The translations under genes and the position numbers were made by a program. From NCBI GenBank assembly GCA_946807835.1, contig OX327705.1, forward strand, positions 10,818,501 to 10,882,500: 64,000 nucleotides of DNA. Reading direction: 5' to 3'. The notes beneath the pieces were generated by a model. That model did not search any database. It saw only the letters and a list, made by a program, of their open reading frames with translations, and had not been told where the DNA came from. Of this stretch, positions 36,236 to 48,299 are shown piece after piece; the first letter of the stretch is position 1; each line of letters opens with the position of its first letter. This DNA comes from Ailanthus altissimus. Taxonomy: Eukaryota; Streptophyta; Magnoliopsida; Sapindales; Simaroubaceae.

Positions 36236-36945
36236 TGATGTGCATCATGAAGGTACTAAATCAACTCAAGAAGGCAAGCTGAGCGTAAAGGAGATTTCAG
36301 ATGGTCCAATAACAAGGGCTAAGGCTAAACAGCTTCAAAGGGCCATAAGTAGTCAAATTGGAGCTATTGAAGCTTCTATGGGATTAGAAGTTTGCGATCT
36401 GAATGGAAACGAGCTAAATGTATTTATTTGTCTTCAATTTGAGATTGGGACGTGATGTAGAGACGTTTGGTGACGTTGGGCTTTAAGAAGCAGCTAAGGG
36501 CTTTCTTTTCATGCTATTGGGCTTTATTTACTTCTTATGTTACTACTTTTATGTATTTGGGCTATTTTGAACTTGTTTAGTTTTGTTTTAAATTGTTAAG
36601 TCATATTGGGCTTATTTTGGGCCTTTTTAAGCTTATTAGGTAACATTAGGGTTTCACCTCATTTTGTAAGCCTATATAAGGCATGTAAAAGTCTTGTAGA
36701 GGCAGTTGCCTCATTTGGAAATTGGAAGCACGAAATAGAAGAGCTATTTCTCTCTCAAAATTGTCTTCTCAAGTTTTTCAACTCTTGAAGATAGTTGCTG
36801 ACTTATCACTCTTTGATCATCAAGAGTGTGGCGTCAAAGCCCTAAATTGATCCTTGTGGCGTCCATACGACTTATCAAGGTATCTATTTAGTTCTATCCT
36901 CCATCAACTTCACAATTTAATTTTGTTATAAATCAAGGCACATCA
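36236..36945 (+). repeat. 5' LTR of the CRM-like element
   Basis: 710 bp. A TATA box TATATAAG at 36673-36680 makes transcription start near 36705 likely. Its first ~217 bases are a silent copy of the polyprotein tail (an open frame from 36240 to 36455); here they are U3 promoter sequence. Confidence 0.95.
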
Positions 36946-36947
36946 TC

Positions 36948-36960
36948 TGGTATCAGAGCA
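36948..36960 (+). other. Primer-binding site of the CRM-like element
   Basis: TGGTATCAGAGCA two bases after the LTR, complementary to initiator Met tRNA. Confidence 0.92.
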
Positions 36961-37314
36961 CAGGATTTCAGTGTGCAAACTGAAGTTTTAGCTATTGAAG
37001 GTGTCTTGCTATTTTTTGTGTTATATAATTTCGTGGGGTTATTATCAGTTTGGGTCTCTAATATTTGAGGAGTTGAATTGCAACTCTGAAGCATTAAAAT
37101 TAATTCTTAGTAGTTTGTGAACTGGAGATGGGTTGGCTGAATTAAATTGTTCTTGAACCTGGAAATTTTGTGAACCTGGAAATTTCGAATTTGAGTAAAT
37201 TGTTGCTATCTGATTGTATTTACTGAATTGGCAGAAAATTCAGTTTGAGAAGAGTGTTTTAGCTACTGGTTGTGTTGTTCAATTGTTCATACTTGTTTGG
37301 GGTTTTTGTTAATA

Positions 37315-40300
37315 ATGGCTGACGATGATGCAAGTAGAGTACCAAAGGGATTGAGTTTAGAACAAGCTCAACTCGTGGGCTTACAACGAGCTCATGATGA
37401 ATTTCGAGGTGAGATTACTGAAATTCGTGGTCAACTTGCTGCAATTATAGAAATGATGCAAAGAAACACTTTGCAACCCCAACAAAGGCGGGTAGGGCAT
37501 AGGGTACCTCGAAATGACCTAGGGGATGCTGGAGATGAGCCAAATAGGGATGATGAGGCTGAAGATAGGGGTAGGATAAGGAGGCAGCAAAATGACCCTA
37601 CTAGTGGTATCAAACTTAATATACCACCATTTAGAGGTACTAGTTCTCCTGAGGAGTATCTTGAATGGGTTCAGAAGGTAGAAAGGGTGTTTGATTGGCA
37701 TGAGTATCCTGAGGCAAAGAAGTGTAAGGTAGCAGCACTTGAGTTTACCGATTACGCACTTTTGTGGTGGGAAAACTTAAAAGCTCAGCGAAGAAGGGAT
37801 GACGAAGAAGAAGTTACAAGCTGGCCACTTATGAAAAGATTAATGAAGAAGAGATTTGTTCCGGATTACTATAAACAAGAATTATACATCAAACTCCAGA
37901 CTTTGCGGCAAGGTTCCTTGAGTGTGGAGGAGTATGTGAAAGAATTTGAGCTGTTGCTGATTCGCTGTGATTTGAATGAACCTCAAGAGCAAACAATAGC
38001 TAGATTCCTTGATGGATTGAAGAGGGACATAGCTAATGTTGTTGAGTTACAGCCCTTCATATTTCTTGAGGATGTCATAAAGCTTGCAACTAAAGTAGAA
38101 AGACAGCAGAAAAGAGGGGGTATCCATATGAGGTCAACTACAACAAGTAATACAAAGGTTGTTTCTTCACCTTCGCGAACATGGAACACACCTAAACGTG
38201 ATGAGAAAGTGGAGTTTAGTAAAGGAAGTGTTAGTTCAGGTTCATTGAAAGGAAAGGAGAAGGTATTTGAACCTCAATTTTCCAGGAGATCGCGAGACAT
38301 CAAGTGTTTCAAGTGCTTGGGAAATGGGCATATTGCTTCTGAATGTCCGAATAAGAGGGTGATGGTTTTACAAGGGAAGTATGGAGAGCTTGTAAGTGAA
38401 GATGAAGCTGAGATGGAAGAGGAATCTAAAGTCGAAGTGACTGAACAAGAAGAGAATCTTGAGCCAATGGAGGGAAATTTATTAGTTATTCAAAGGATTT
38501 TGAGTGCTGAAGTTGATATTGGTTTGGAACAGCGCGAAAACATCTTTCATACAAGATGTCAAATCCGAGATAAGGTGTGTGCCATGATCATTGATAATGG
38601 TAGTTGCACCAATGTTGCATCCATTACTTTAGTGGAGAAATTGGGATTAACTACTGTTCCACATCCAAAACCATACAAATTACATTGGCTTAATGACAAG
38701 GGAGAGATTCAGGTTACAAGACAGGTTCGGGTTCCATTCTCCATTAAAACCTTTCATGATGAGGTTTTATGTGATGTGGTTCCGATGACAGCTAGTCATG
38801 TGTTATTAGGACGCCCATGGCAATTTGATAACGATGTGACTTATAATGGGAGAAGGAACACTTATTCATTTGTGCTGAATGGGAAGAAAGTGAATTTGAT
38901 GCCATTGAGTTCTCAACAAGTTAGAGAAGATCAGTTGCGGAATCAAAGGAAGATGATGGAATCTGGTAAAGGGTTAATGTTAGCCAAAAAGGGAGATGTT
39001 GAGCAAGCACTAGCTTCTGTGGGGGTTGTTTTCATGACTTGGGCAAAGCCTTTATTGCAAGTGGAGGGTTTGGATTTGCCAAGGCAGGTTGTGGAGTTAC
39101 TTGAAGAGTTCAAAGATGTATTTCCAGAAGAGCTACCATTGGGATTACCACCTATTCGAGGGATAGAGCATCAAATTGATTTGGTGCCCGGAGCTTCACT
39201 TCCAAATAGACCAGCATATAGATGTAATCCGGAGGAAGCAAAGGAGATCAAAAGGCAAGTTGGTGAGCTCTTAGAGAGGGGCTATGTGCGTGAGTCACTT
39301 AGTCCTTGTTCAGTGCCTACTTTGCTTGTTCCAAAGAAGGATGGTACCATGAGAATGTGTGTGGACAGTCGGGCTATCAACAAGATAACGGTTAAGTATC
39401 GATTCCCTATCCCTAGACTTGATGATATGCTTGATGAATTGCATGGTGCTGTTTATTTTTCTAAAGTTGATTTAATGAGTGGATATCACCAAATTAGGAT
39501 GAAAGAAGGTGATGAATGGAAAACAGCCTTTAAAACTAAGCATGGATTGTATGAGTGGATGGTGATGCCATTTGGGCTTTCTAATGCACCTAGTACATTT
39601 ATGAGACTTATGAACCATGTTTTGAGGAAGTTTATCGGGCTGTTTGTTGTGGTCTATTTTGATGATATCTTGATCTATAGTAAAACTTTAGATGATCATG
39701 TGAAGCATCTTATGGCTGTATTTGAGACCTTGCGTGATGCTAAGTTGTATGGAAACATCAAGAAGTGCTATTTCTGCCAAGATAGTGTTATCTTTTTGGG
39801 GTATGTAGTTTCTGGTAGCGGAATTAAGGTTGATGAGGAGAAGGTTAAGGCAATTCGTGATTGGCCTAAACCTACTGGTGTTGCGGATGTGAGAAGTTTT
39901 CATGGTTTAGCCTCTTTCTATAGGCGATTTATTAAAGACTTTAGTTCTATTGTTGCGCCTATGACAGAGTGTTTGAAAAAGGGAAATGAGTTTAGATGGA
40001 ATGAGAATGCACAGAAGTCATTTGAACTGATAAAAGAACAATTATGTTCTGCTCCAGTTTTAGCACTTCCCGATTTTGCTAAAACATTTGAAATAGAGTG
40101 TGATGCTTCAGGGGTCGGTATTGGGGCTGTGTTGATGCAAGAAAAGAGGCCAATTGCTTTCTTTAGTGAGAAGCTGAATGGGGCACGGTTAAACTACTCT
40201 ATTTATGACAAGGAGTTTTATGCATTGATTCGGGCTCTCGAGGTATGGCAGCATTATTTATTACCTAAAGAGTTCGTTATTCATACTGACCATGAATCAT

Positions 40301-41943
40301 TAAAGTATCTTAAAGGGCAGAACAAGCTGAATAGAAGACATGCCAAATGGGTAGAGTTCATGGAGCCATTTCCATATGTCATAAAATACAAGAAGGGGCA
40401 AACTAATGTCATTGCTGATGCTCTTTCTAGGAGGTATGCATTGATTTCTATGTTAAATGCAAGGCTTTTGGGTTTTGAACAGGTGAAAGAACAATATACC
40501 AGTGATTCATACTTTGCTAATATGATGTCTAAATGTGCTAAAGGAGCTTGTGATGGGTTCTTTGTGCATGATGGTTACTTGTTCAAGTTGGGCAGAATGT
40601 GTATACCTTCAGGATCCTTACGTGAGTTGCTTGTGCGTGAGGCTCATGGGGGTGGTCTTAGTGGTCATTTTGGGGAGAAGAAAACTTATGAGCTACTGAA
40701 AGAGCACTTCTTTTGGCCTAATATGCTGCGGGATATTCATAAAGTTGTTGAAAGATGTGTAAATTGCAAGAAAGCTAAGGGTAAAGAGAATGCATATGGA
40801 CTATATATGCCTTTACCTATCCCAGAGCAACCATGGATGGATATTAGTATGGATTTTGTGCTTGGATTACCTAGAACACAGCGTGGGAAGGATTCAGTGA
40901 TGGTTGTGGTTGATCGGTTCTCCAAAATGTCACACTTTATTCCTTGTAACAAAACTGATGATGCTATTCATATTGCTGATTTGTTTTTTAGGGAAATTGT
41001 ACGTTTGCATGGAATCCCTAAAAGCATTGTCTCTGATCGTGATACAAAGTTCTTAAGCTATTTTTGGAAGACTCTTTGGAAGAAGCTTGGAACAAAGTTG
41101 CTTTTCAGTACTGCTTGTCATCCACAAACTGATGGGCAAACTGAGGTAGTGAACCGTACTCTATCTTCTTTATTACGGGCTGTTATAAACAAGAACTTAA
41201 AGAGTTGGGATACTTGTTTGCCTATTGTAGAGTTTGCATATAATCGCAGTGTGCATGGGGCTACAAAATTTTCACCATTTGAGATTGTGTATGGATTTAA
41301 TCCATTTGTTCCTATTGACCTTGTTCCTATTCCAATTAATGAGAGGACATCTATGGATGGTGTTAAGAAGGCAGAATTGATGAAGAAGCTTCATGAGCAG
41401 GTTCGAATTCATATTGAGGAGAAAACAGCTAAGTATGTTAAGCATGCTAATAAAGGACGGAAAATGATTAGCTTTAAACCTGGTGATCTTGTTTGGATTC
41501 ATCTTAGCAAGGGAAGATTTCCTAGCAAGCGAAAGTCCAAGCTGATGCCAAGAGTTGATGGACCTTTTCGTATTATAGAGAAGGTAAATAGTAATGCTTA
41601 CAAAGTTGACCTTCCTGGTGATTACAATGTTTCAGCCACTTTTAATGTGAAGGACTTATCTCCTTATTTGGAAGATTTAGAAGATTCTGATTTGAGGGCA
41701 AATCATTCTCTGCCCGGGGGTGATGATGTGCATCATGAAGGTACTAAATCAACTCAAGAAGGCAAGCTGAGCGTAAAGGAGATTTCAGATGGTCCAATAA
41801 CAAGGGCTAAGGCTAAACAGCTTCAAAGGGCCATAAGTAGTCAAATTGGAGCTATTGAAGCTTCTATGGGATTAGAAGTTTGCGATCTGAATGGAAACGA
41901 GCTAAATGTATTTATTTGTCTTCAATTTGAGATTGGGACGTGA
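37315..41943 (+). CDS. CRM-like gag-pol polyprotein, intact
   Basis: One open frame of 1542 codons from MADDDASR (A at -3, G at +4); an in-frame ATG at 37270 is less likely. Domains by residue from 37315: coiled-coil-like N-terminus (~15-55); gag capsid (~95-290); CCHC knuckle C331-C334-H339-C344; protease DNGS at 427; reverse transcriptase ~635-850 with YFDDILIYS (catalytic Asp 783-784); RNase H with [12 protein letters not shown] (D930); integrase zinc finger H1111/H1118 and C1148/C1151, then D1180, D1241, E1277 (D-35-E); basic C-terminus with [12 protein letters not shown]. It should make the particle, mature it, copy the RNA and integrate. No chromodomain was seen. All catalytic residues are present, so it may be autonomous. 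The last ~72 codons lie in the 3' LTR. Confidence 0.95.
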   Translation: MADDDASRVPKGLSLEQAQLVGLQRAHDEFRGEITEIRGQLAAIIEMMQRNTLQPQQRRVGHRVPRNDLGDAGDEPNRDDEAEDRGRIRRQQNDPTSGIKLNIPPFRGTSSPEEYLEWVQKVERVFDWHEYPEAKKCKVAALEFTDYALLWWENLKAQRRRDDEEEVTSWPLMKRLMKKRFVPDYYKQELYIKLQTLRQGSLSVEEYVKEFELLLIRCDLNEPQEQTIARFLDGLKRDIANVVELQPFIFLEDVIKLATKVERQQKRGGIHMRSTTTSNTKVVSSPSRTWNTPKRDEKVEFSKGSVSSGSLKGKEKVFEPQFSRRSRDIKCFKCLGNGHIASECPNKRVMVLQGKYGELVSEDEAEMEEESKVEVTEQEENLEPMEGNLLVIQRILSAEVDIGLEQRENIFHTRCQIRDKVCAMIIDNGSCTNVASITLVEKLGLTTVPHPKPYKLHWLNDKGEIQVTRQVRVPFSIKTFHDEVLCDVVPMTASHVLLGRPWQFDNDVTYNGRRNTYSFVLNGKKVNLMPLSSQQVREDQLRNQRKMMESGKGLMLAKKGDVEQALASVGVVFMTWAKPLLQVEGLDLPRQVVELLEEFKDVFPEELPLGLPPIRGIEHQIDLVPGASLPNRPAYRCNPEEAKEIKRQVGELLERGYVRESLSPCSVPTLLVPKKDGTMRMCVDSRAINKITVKYRFPIPRLDDMLDELHGAVYFSKVDLMSGYHQIRMKEGDEWKTAFKTKHGLYEWMVMPFGLSNAPSTFMRLMNHVLRKFIGLFVVVYFDDILIYSKTLDDHVKHLMAVFETLRDAKLYGNIKKCYFCQDSVIFLGYVVSGSGIKVDEEKVKAIRDWPKPTGVADVRSFHGLASFYRRFIKDFSSIVAPMTECLKKGNEFRWNENAQKSFELIKEQLCSAPVLALPDFAKTFEIECDASGVGIGAVLMQEKRPIAFFSEKLNGARLNYSIYDKEFYALIRALEVWQHYLLPKEFVIHTDHESLKYLKGQNKLNRRHAKWVEFMEPFPYVIKYKKGQTNVIADALSRRYALISMLNARLLGFEQVKEQYTSDSYFANMMSKCAKGACDGFFVHDGYLFKLGRMCIPSGSLRELLVREAHGGGLSGHFGEKKTYELLKEHFFWPNMLRDIHKVVERCVNCKKAKGKENAYGLYMPLPIPEQPWMDISMDFVLGLPRTQRGKDSVMVVVDRFSKMSHFIPCNKTDDAIHIADLFFREIVRLHGIPKSIVSDRDTKFLSYFWKTLWKKLGTKLLFSTACHPQTDGQTEVVNRTLSSLLRAVINKNLKSWDTCLPIVEFAYNRSVHGATKFSPFEIVYGFNPFVPIDLVPIPINERTSMDGVKKAELMKKLHEQVRIHIEEKTAKYVKHANKGRKMISFKPGDLVWIHLSKGRFPSKRKSKLMPRVDGPFRIIEKVNSNAYKVDLPGDYNVSATFNVKDLSPYLEDLEDSDLRANHSLPGGDDVHHEGTKSTQEGKLSVKEISDGPITRAKAKQLQRAISSQIGAIEASMGLEVCDLNGNELNVFICLQFEIGT
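41711..41723 (+). other. Polypurine tract of the CRM-like element, inside the ORF
   Basis: CCCGGGGG directly before the TGA of the LTR start. It encodes the PGGDD stretch of the polyprotein, so the plus-strand primer is also coding sequence. Confidence 0.75.
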
Positions 41944-42433
41944 TGTAGAGACGTTTGGTGACGTTGGGCTTTAAGAAGCAGCTAAGGGCTTTCTTTTCAT
42001 GCTATTGGGCTTTATTTACTTCTTATGTTACTACTTTTATGTATTTGGGCTATTTTGAACTTGTTTAGTTTTGTTTTAAATTGTTAAGTCATATTGGGCT
42101 TATTTTGGGCCTTTTTAAGCTTATTAGGTAACATTAGGGTTTCACCTCATTTTGTAAGCCTATATAAGGCATGTAAAAGTCTTGTAGAGGCAGTTGCCTC
42201 ATTTGGAAATTGGAAGCACGAAATAGAAGAGCTATTTCTCTCTCAAAATTGTCTTCTCAAGTTTTTCAACTCTTGAAGATAGTTGCTGACTTATCACTCT
42301 TTGATCATCAAGAGTGTGGCGTCAAAGCCCTAAATTGATCCTTGTGGCGTCCATACGACTTATCAAGGTATCTATTTAGTTCTATCCTCCATCAACTTCA
42401 CAATTTAATTTTGTTATAAATCAAGGCACATCA
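41724..42433 (+). repeat. 3' LTR of the CRM-like element
   Basis: 710 bp and identical to the 5' LTR as far as I can read. It carries the polyprotein end (to 41943) and a TATA box at 42161-42168. Confidence 0.95.
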
Positions 42434-42438
42434 CAACC

Positions 42439-42508
42439 ATAACTAAAAAAATCTTTTTACATATTTTTACGTAAAAAAAAAATTTAATGTTATCATTATC
42501 TGAGATTA
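42439..42508 (+). repeat. 3' LTR of the copia element, part 2 (truncated)
   Basis: ATAACTAAAAAAATC...TCTGAGATTA matches 29491-29565 of the 5' LTR, then similarity ends. Confidence 0.7.
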
Positions 42509-43226
42509 ATGTAAATGACTGATGTAACCTCTATGGACGACATGGAAGTTGTATATTTTTTTCTCTTATTTCTATAGAAACCGAGTTCATGAAAATTTGA
42601 TGAGTATCCAATGAGATATGAGCACAATTCCAAAGATACATTAGATTTCAGCCAACAACTATTTTACCCACTTGCAATGTAATTTGGTCCATGATAACGG
42701 CTGATTTGGACTTTACCATCAACATAAGAGTTATTGATAATTAAGTTAGTATTTCACAGTTTTAAGAATTATACCAATTGAGTATGTACTGTATGAGATA
42801 CAGTCCAAATACATGAGTTAGGTCAAGTTGGGCGGAAGGTATAGCCCGATTCTATTGTCTCAATTTTTGGCCCATAAAATGTTGGATTTGACTTTTCTAC
42901 TGTTCTTCAAGTTTATGTAAGACTGAGTCATGTTACTCCAGGTTCAATAATTTCTTCATTTCAATTTCTACATTGAGAGTTATATCTATTTTACCTAAAC
43001 CTGTGCAAATAACATTCATTAATCACAATTTAAGGAGAACACTTTATTTCAAGCTAAAAGTACAAAAATGTTAAAATTAATGACATTAAATAATAACTGA
43101 ATCTCTTAATAAATATGAATTTTCATGTGTTCATCAGCCATCGTCTTACTTGAGTGTTGGAAGACAGTTGTCAGCCACCTCACTGGCATTTACTTTGACC
43201 TATATTTTATGTGTCTTGCAAGGCTT
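42509..43226. other. Unassigned AT-rich sequence
   Basis: No open frame above background and no repeat partner recognised in the window. It may be part of the older host element into which family-L LTRs inserted. Confidence 0.35.
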
Positions 43227-46200
43227 TAATAGTGTGCTAATTTTCTAGGGCTCGTGCATGTGGTGCATGTTTATTACATTAAAATTTATGCATCTTACAT
43301 ATAAATTAAGCACAGTGGAATTAGAAATCTCTATTTTCTAATGCAACAAACATATTTAAAATTTAAGTTTCATTACTGTAATGAAATTAAGGATTGAGAA
43401 TCACCTATCAAGCCTTTAGAAATTACCGAATCGAAGTCTACCACGAACTGCACTCATTGGAAATTTTAGGATCTAATTAGGGTGGGCTTGGATCGCTAGA
43501 ATAGTAGCTCTAATTTTCAGCAATGTGTTTAATTCTTAAACATAAATAGTGATTAACTCTTAACCATTGCCTAAACTCTTAAAGCTAGGGATTATTAGTT
43601 AAACTCTTTAACTAATTTTTTTTTATTTGTTCCATGGTTAAACACTTTAACCTTTTTTGTTTCACAAGAGAATGAAAGATGGTACTTTTGATTCATACAA
43701 CACTTGCACAAAACTTTGAAACACTTTTTAATGAAAAGTATTTTTAAACAACACTTGCCCAAAATAAAAATTCCTTCATTTTCTTATTACTTGGCCAACC
43801 ATACTTGAGAAAATAAAGAAGATGAAGATGGAAAACCAACTCTTGTTTACCCCTTTCATCGCTTTACTGTTTCTCTTCATTTGGCCGAATTTCTCATTCA
43901 TGGAAAAGATGAATAATTCTCCAACAAATGTAAAAATTGCTCTCTTCTTCACAAACTTCAAATGGCCGAATCACACACCCATAAAAAATGAACCAATTCA
44001 TTTTTTTATATTAGTAAATTCATTTCCCTTCAAATAATGGCCAACAAAGAGTGGCCGACAACAAATGCATAGCCATGCCTTATTGTTTCAAGTCTTTACC
44101 AAATAAAATATAAACTATTTATATAATATGTTGACTTGTTAGAATTAGCAAAACAATTTTGCTTTATCCACAATTCATAACTCACCATTCATGTAGTAAA
44201 AGGAAAAGAATTACTTTGATTTTATATTTGTTAAAATCCCTCTCAATACTTGTTGCCAACACATGCCCCCACCATGTATGGCATATTCTATTAAGCTATT
44301 TAACATGCTTTATTTTATTTTAATCACATTAATAATAATAAAAACAAAAACATGTGATTTAACAATTAAATCAATTATTTGAATTTAAATAATATAATAT
44401 TAATAACAATTATTAATACATATATTTATTCAAAATATTTTTGAATAAATAATGACTTTACTTGTCTTACAAGTAAGGTCATTTTGCTAATTATAAAGTC
44501 AAATAATAAATGGCCTACAATGTGTCACGTGTCATTATTTAATTGGTCAACAACTATTGTAATGTTCTTAACTCTTAAGTCTTGACACGTGCACATCATG
44601 AGAGAACCTAAAACAAATGTGCCAGTTTGCTGAAATTTACTAGATTAAACCATTCAATCCAATATGCTGTCACAGTACATAATAAGTACACTTCATATCT
44701 TATGACTCCCTAGATCCACGCTCGATTTGTCAAATATAACTATTCCATGAGTCCGTGATCGATGCCTCATGCACACGTCATGGGTATTACAAATCAATGC
44801 GTTAGACCATACAGGCTGAGGTCATAACATATTCGTATAATCCTTCTATCATCTATATTGTGGATGAGCGGAGACATATATCACTACCATCAAATCTCTG
44901 TGCACTCATTCGTAAACCTATCTCTAGATTTATATTTTGATAAACAATACACGCAAACACCTTTACGATATTGTTCATCTATACGAAAAACTCTTTTTTT
45001 GGGTTTATACTTGTGGCCACAAGACTTTCTGAAATAGAATCTTGGAACATCAGGATATACAACTCACCTATGTGAGATGATAGATCCCATATCTATGTAC
45101 ATCGAACTCCATTAGCATCAGATCATACCCAGCGATACGTAGCGATCAGACTATGAAAAGTCTCTGATATATCTGGAATAAAGCATGATGGTATTGAAGA
45201 TGGTGCTTACGTGGTATTCTAATATTGTATGAATATTAATTGTTAATATTTATACAATAAACATTTTGAATAAAAAATTTTAATATCATATTTATATGGT
45301 ATAATGCTTGTAACATTACAGACACTATTTGATTTGAAAGAGTTCAGATCTAGTCTAAAGGAGTTTAGACCAGAACTAATAGTTAGTAAAGCTGAGAGTT
45401 ATAAATGCTAAGAGTTAGCAGGTTATAAGAGTCAGCGAGGTCTAAAGAGTTAAAATCTTGTCTATAATAGGATAAAGACCTGAGAGTATACTTGTAATGA
45501 CTTATTGCAAAAAGTTACAATAGGTACTAAGAGATATTATTATATAAGTATGTCTCAAACATAATGTTCTTGATCTATGATCACCAATGCAGGTCTATCG
45601 GTGAATTTACATTATATATACTAGTGCATATCTATATCTGACTGGTTCAGATGATTGTTCTTAGCTGACCATGAGCTTAGAGCTTGTATAGGCATACGAG
45701 TATCCAATCAGGACTGGATACTGAACAGACTCACAAGGACCCCATAGATATCCTATGAACCAAAGTATGAGTAGTATTTGTGATCCTTTGACTTGAGCGC
45801 CATGGTGGTCTTGTGAGTGATCCATCATACTTTGGTTCCATATATGTCAGAGACCTTTCATGGTCTGACCGCTATGTGTCGTTGGGTATGGTCCAATACT
45901 CATGGAGTTCGGTGTGCGTAGATACGAGATCCGTCAGCTTGCGTAGGTAAGTTGTATATCCGAGGCTCTGAGATTGTATTTCATGAAGTCTTGTGGCCAC
46001 AAGCATAAACCTAAGAAAAGAGTTTTTCACAAGGTTAAACAATATAGCAAAAGTGTTTTGTGTATATTATTTATCAAGATATGAATCTGGAGATAAGTTT
46101 ATGGATGAGCAAATGGGAATTTGACGGTATTGATCTATATCCTCGCACATCCAGGGTATAAATGATGGAAGGATTATACGTATACGTTATGACCTCAACT

Positions 46201-48156
46201 TGTATAGTCTAACACGCTGATTTGTAATATTCGTAACGTGTGCGCGGGGCATCAATTACGAATTTATGGAATAGTTCCATTTGACAAATCGGGTGTAGAC
46301 CTATAGAGTCCCAAAATGAAATGTACTCTTTGAGCACTTGGGCAGTTTACCGTATTGAATTGTTTAATACTGTATAATTCAGCAAATTACTAAGGTTAAG
46401 TTAACTAAAGTATATGGTTAAATGGTGGGACCCACTTTAGGTTAACTTGGTAACCTAGTAAAGATATAAATGTAATTTCACTTTATGATTATTTAATTGT
46501 CAAATAATTAAAATAAATATTTATTTATTTGTTAAATAAATGATTTAACTTAACTATGGTTAAAGGTTAACCGTATGATTAAGTTAAGTTAACTCTACTT
46601 AATGGTTAAGTAAAGGTTAACTTAACTATAGTTAAGTTAGTTAACTATGATTAGAATATTTAAATATTTATTTAACTTAAGGGTTAAGTTAAACTAACCT
46701 AACTAAGGTTAAATGTTAACTAAGGTTAGGTTAAGTTAAATTAAATGCAAATGAAATTCGAATTAGTTTGAAATTTATGCATTAGTATATAAAGAGAAAT
46801 GAAATTCAAAATTCATAAGTTTTAGATAATGTAATTTTTGGTGGCCATTTCAATTTGAGAAGTTGAAATTCTTTGTTTTGTGTTTTAAGTGTTAGAACAA
46901 CAAAACAAATATATAAATGGTTACTAAATGTAATAACTAAAATAGATTTGTTTTAATTATTCAAAAGTTGAACAAAAGATAAAATAAATTAATTTAATTT
47001 GATTAAAACAAATGTTAAGTGTTTTTGGTTGGCTAAAAAATTAAGAAAGAAATGGAGAATGAAAATTGAAATGTTTAAAGAGTTGAAAATATTTTCTATT
47101 CATTATCTTCTCCAATTAATTTAGCCATTAAAACATGAATTAAATTTGTTTATATTCAAGAGTTGAATAAAAAAAAAATTTGACTAAGTTAAAGAGTTTA
47201 ACTTTGAATAATTTTTAAGAGTTAAACAAAATGCTGGATTAACATACTGCCATTCTAGACAAAACCCACCCTTGTTGATTGTTAGGATTGATCAAAGTTT
47301 TATTTTATGGTGGACTTTAAGTAAATTAATCCAAAGGCTTCATGGGTTAAATTTCTCAATCTCATTTTCATTTGATAAATACGTATTATATTTGTTCATT
47401 GTATTAATTTTAATCTTTCGCTGTGCACATATATGTATAAGATATGTATATTTTTTTTACGATGAACACATCCCACATGCAAGCACCCTAGAATAATTAA
47501 CACCCAATAGATGGATCACTCACAAGTTCACCATGGCGCTCAGCTCAAAGGATCATGAATACTATTGAACTTGAGAGGACTCACCATTAACGATTTCATA
47601 GGATGTCTAGTGGGATCCTCGTGAGTCTGTTCAGTATTCAGTTCTTATTGAATACCTGTATGCTTATATGAGATTCTAGTAAGCTCACTGTCAAGTAAGA
47701 ATAACCATCTATACTATACAAATATAGCATACACTGATCTATATAAAAGAGATTCACCGATAGACCCGCACCGATGAAAATAGGTCAAGAATATTGTATT
47801 TGAGAACATACTTACATAATGGCATTTCTTGGCATCTATTACAACTCTGCCATTACTTGTATGTCTTCAGGTCTTTGTTACATTACAGACAAGACTCTAA
47901 CTTCTTAGATTTTACTGATTATTATAATCTACTAACTCTTAGTAATGCTAACTCTTAGCATTGCTAACTTTTATCCCTGGTCTAAACTCTTTCAGGCTAG
48001 ATCTGAACTTCTTCAGATCATACAATGTCTATAGTGTAACAAGCATGATACCATTTATTATAATATTAACAATTATAATTTAAATATATATTATATAAAT
48101 ATTAGCAATTAATATTCATACAATATTAGAATGGCACATAAGTATCAACTCCAACA
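43227..48156 (-). mobile_element. Family-L solo LTR (outer copy), interrupted by another family-L LTR
   Basis: In reverse orientation the LTR starts TGTTGGAGTTGATACTTATG at 48156. It runs to 47510, is interrupted by the copy at 45192-47509, and continues from 45191 to about 43227. The right end is clear. The left end is inferred from decayed similarity to the copy starting at 50430 and from GGCTT/GGCCT flanks, so it may be off by tens of bases. The matching parts are the reverse complement of 45192-47509. No second LTR with an interior attaches to it. Confidence 0.7.
45192..47509 (+). mobile_element. Family-L solo LTR (nested copy)
   Basis: 2.32 kb with perfect 5-bp target duplication GATGG (45187-45191, 47510-47514). 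Ends are decayed to TATTGA...CCCAATA from TGTTGG...CCCAACA. A TATATAAA at 46786-46793 supports + orientation. A stretch rich in GTTAAC/GTTAAG words lies at about 46390-46740. The open frame at 47272-47496 has no counterpart in the other copies and is not considered a gene. The element's own coding family is unknown. Confidence 0.85.
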
Positions 48157-48299
48157 GGCCTCACTATGAAATTCAACCTTTAACTTGTTCTCAACAAATC
48201 CACTATTTAGTCCCAATTTTAATACTGCCTAGCTCAAGGTCTAAGCCCAACTCTTGACATCACTAAGCCCAGCAACTCGTTTCCCATTTTACTCAACAA

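Larger units (their letters stand above)
36236..42433 (+). mobile_element. Young, apparently intact CRM-like Ty3/gypsy chromovirus
   Basis: A 6,198-bp element with perfect 5-bp target duplication CAACC (36231-36235, 42434-42438). The two 710-bp LTRs show no difference on side-by-side reading and have 8-bp perfect inverted ends TGATGTGC/GCACATCA. A perfect TGGTATCAGAGCA primer site, a purine tract and one open gag-pol are present. Assignment to CRM rests on the polyprotein wording, the lack of a chromodomain, and a C-terminal tail encoded inside the 3' LTR, as known for CRM elements. Reina-like is the alternative. Confidence 0.92.
28375..42508 (+). mobile_element. Decayed Ty1/copia element, 3' LTR split by a CRM-like element
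   Basis: 5' LTR 28375-29785, interior 29786-35109, 3' LTR 35110-36235 continuing at 42439-42508, where homology to the 5' LTR stops about 280 bp early. Order in the interior is gag, PR, IN, RT, RH, the copia order. The reading frame is heavily broken. The clade is uncertain: the RT/RH wording resembles Tork-like elements. No target duplication can be checked because the 3' end is truncated. Confidence 0.85.

Noticed and set aside
36606..36788. 60-aa open frame, repeated at 42094-42276
   Set aside because: Within the two identical LTRs around the TATA box and the expected transcription start.
43822..44037. 71-aa + frame and 61-aa - frame with hydrophobic segments
   Set aside because: Both overlap within a family-L LTR and have no intact counterpart at the same place in the other copies.
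43227..48156. Family-L LTR as the 5' LTR of the Tat element
   Set aside because: The TATA-like box and shared polarity place this copy in the - orientation, opposite to Tat, and no primer-binding site follows 48156; not fully excluded.
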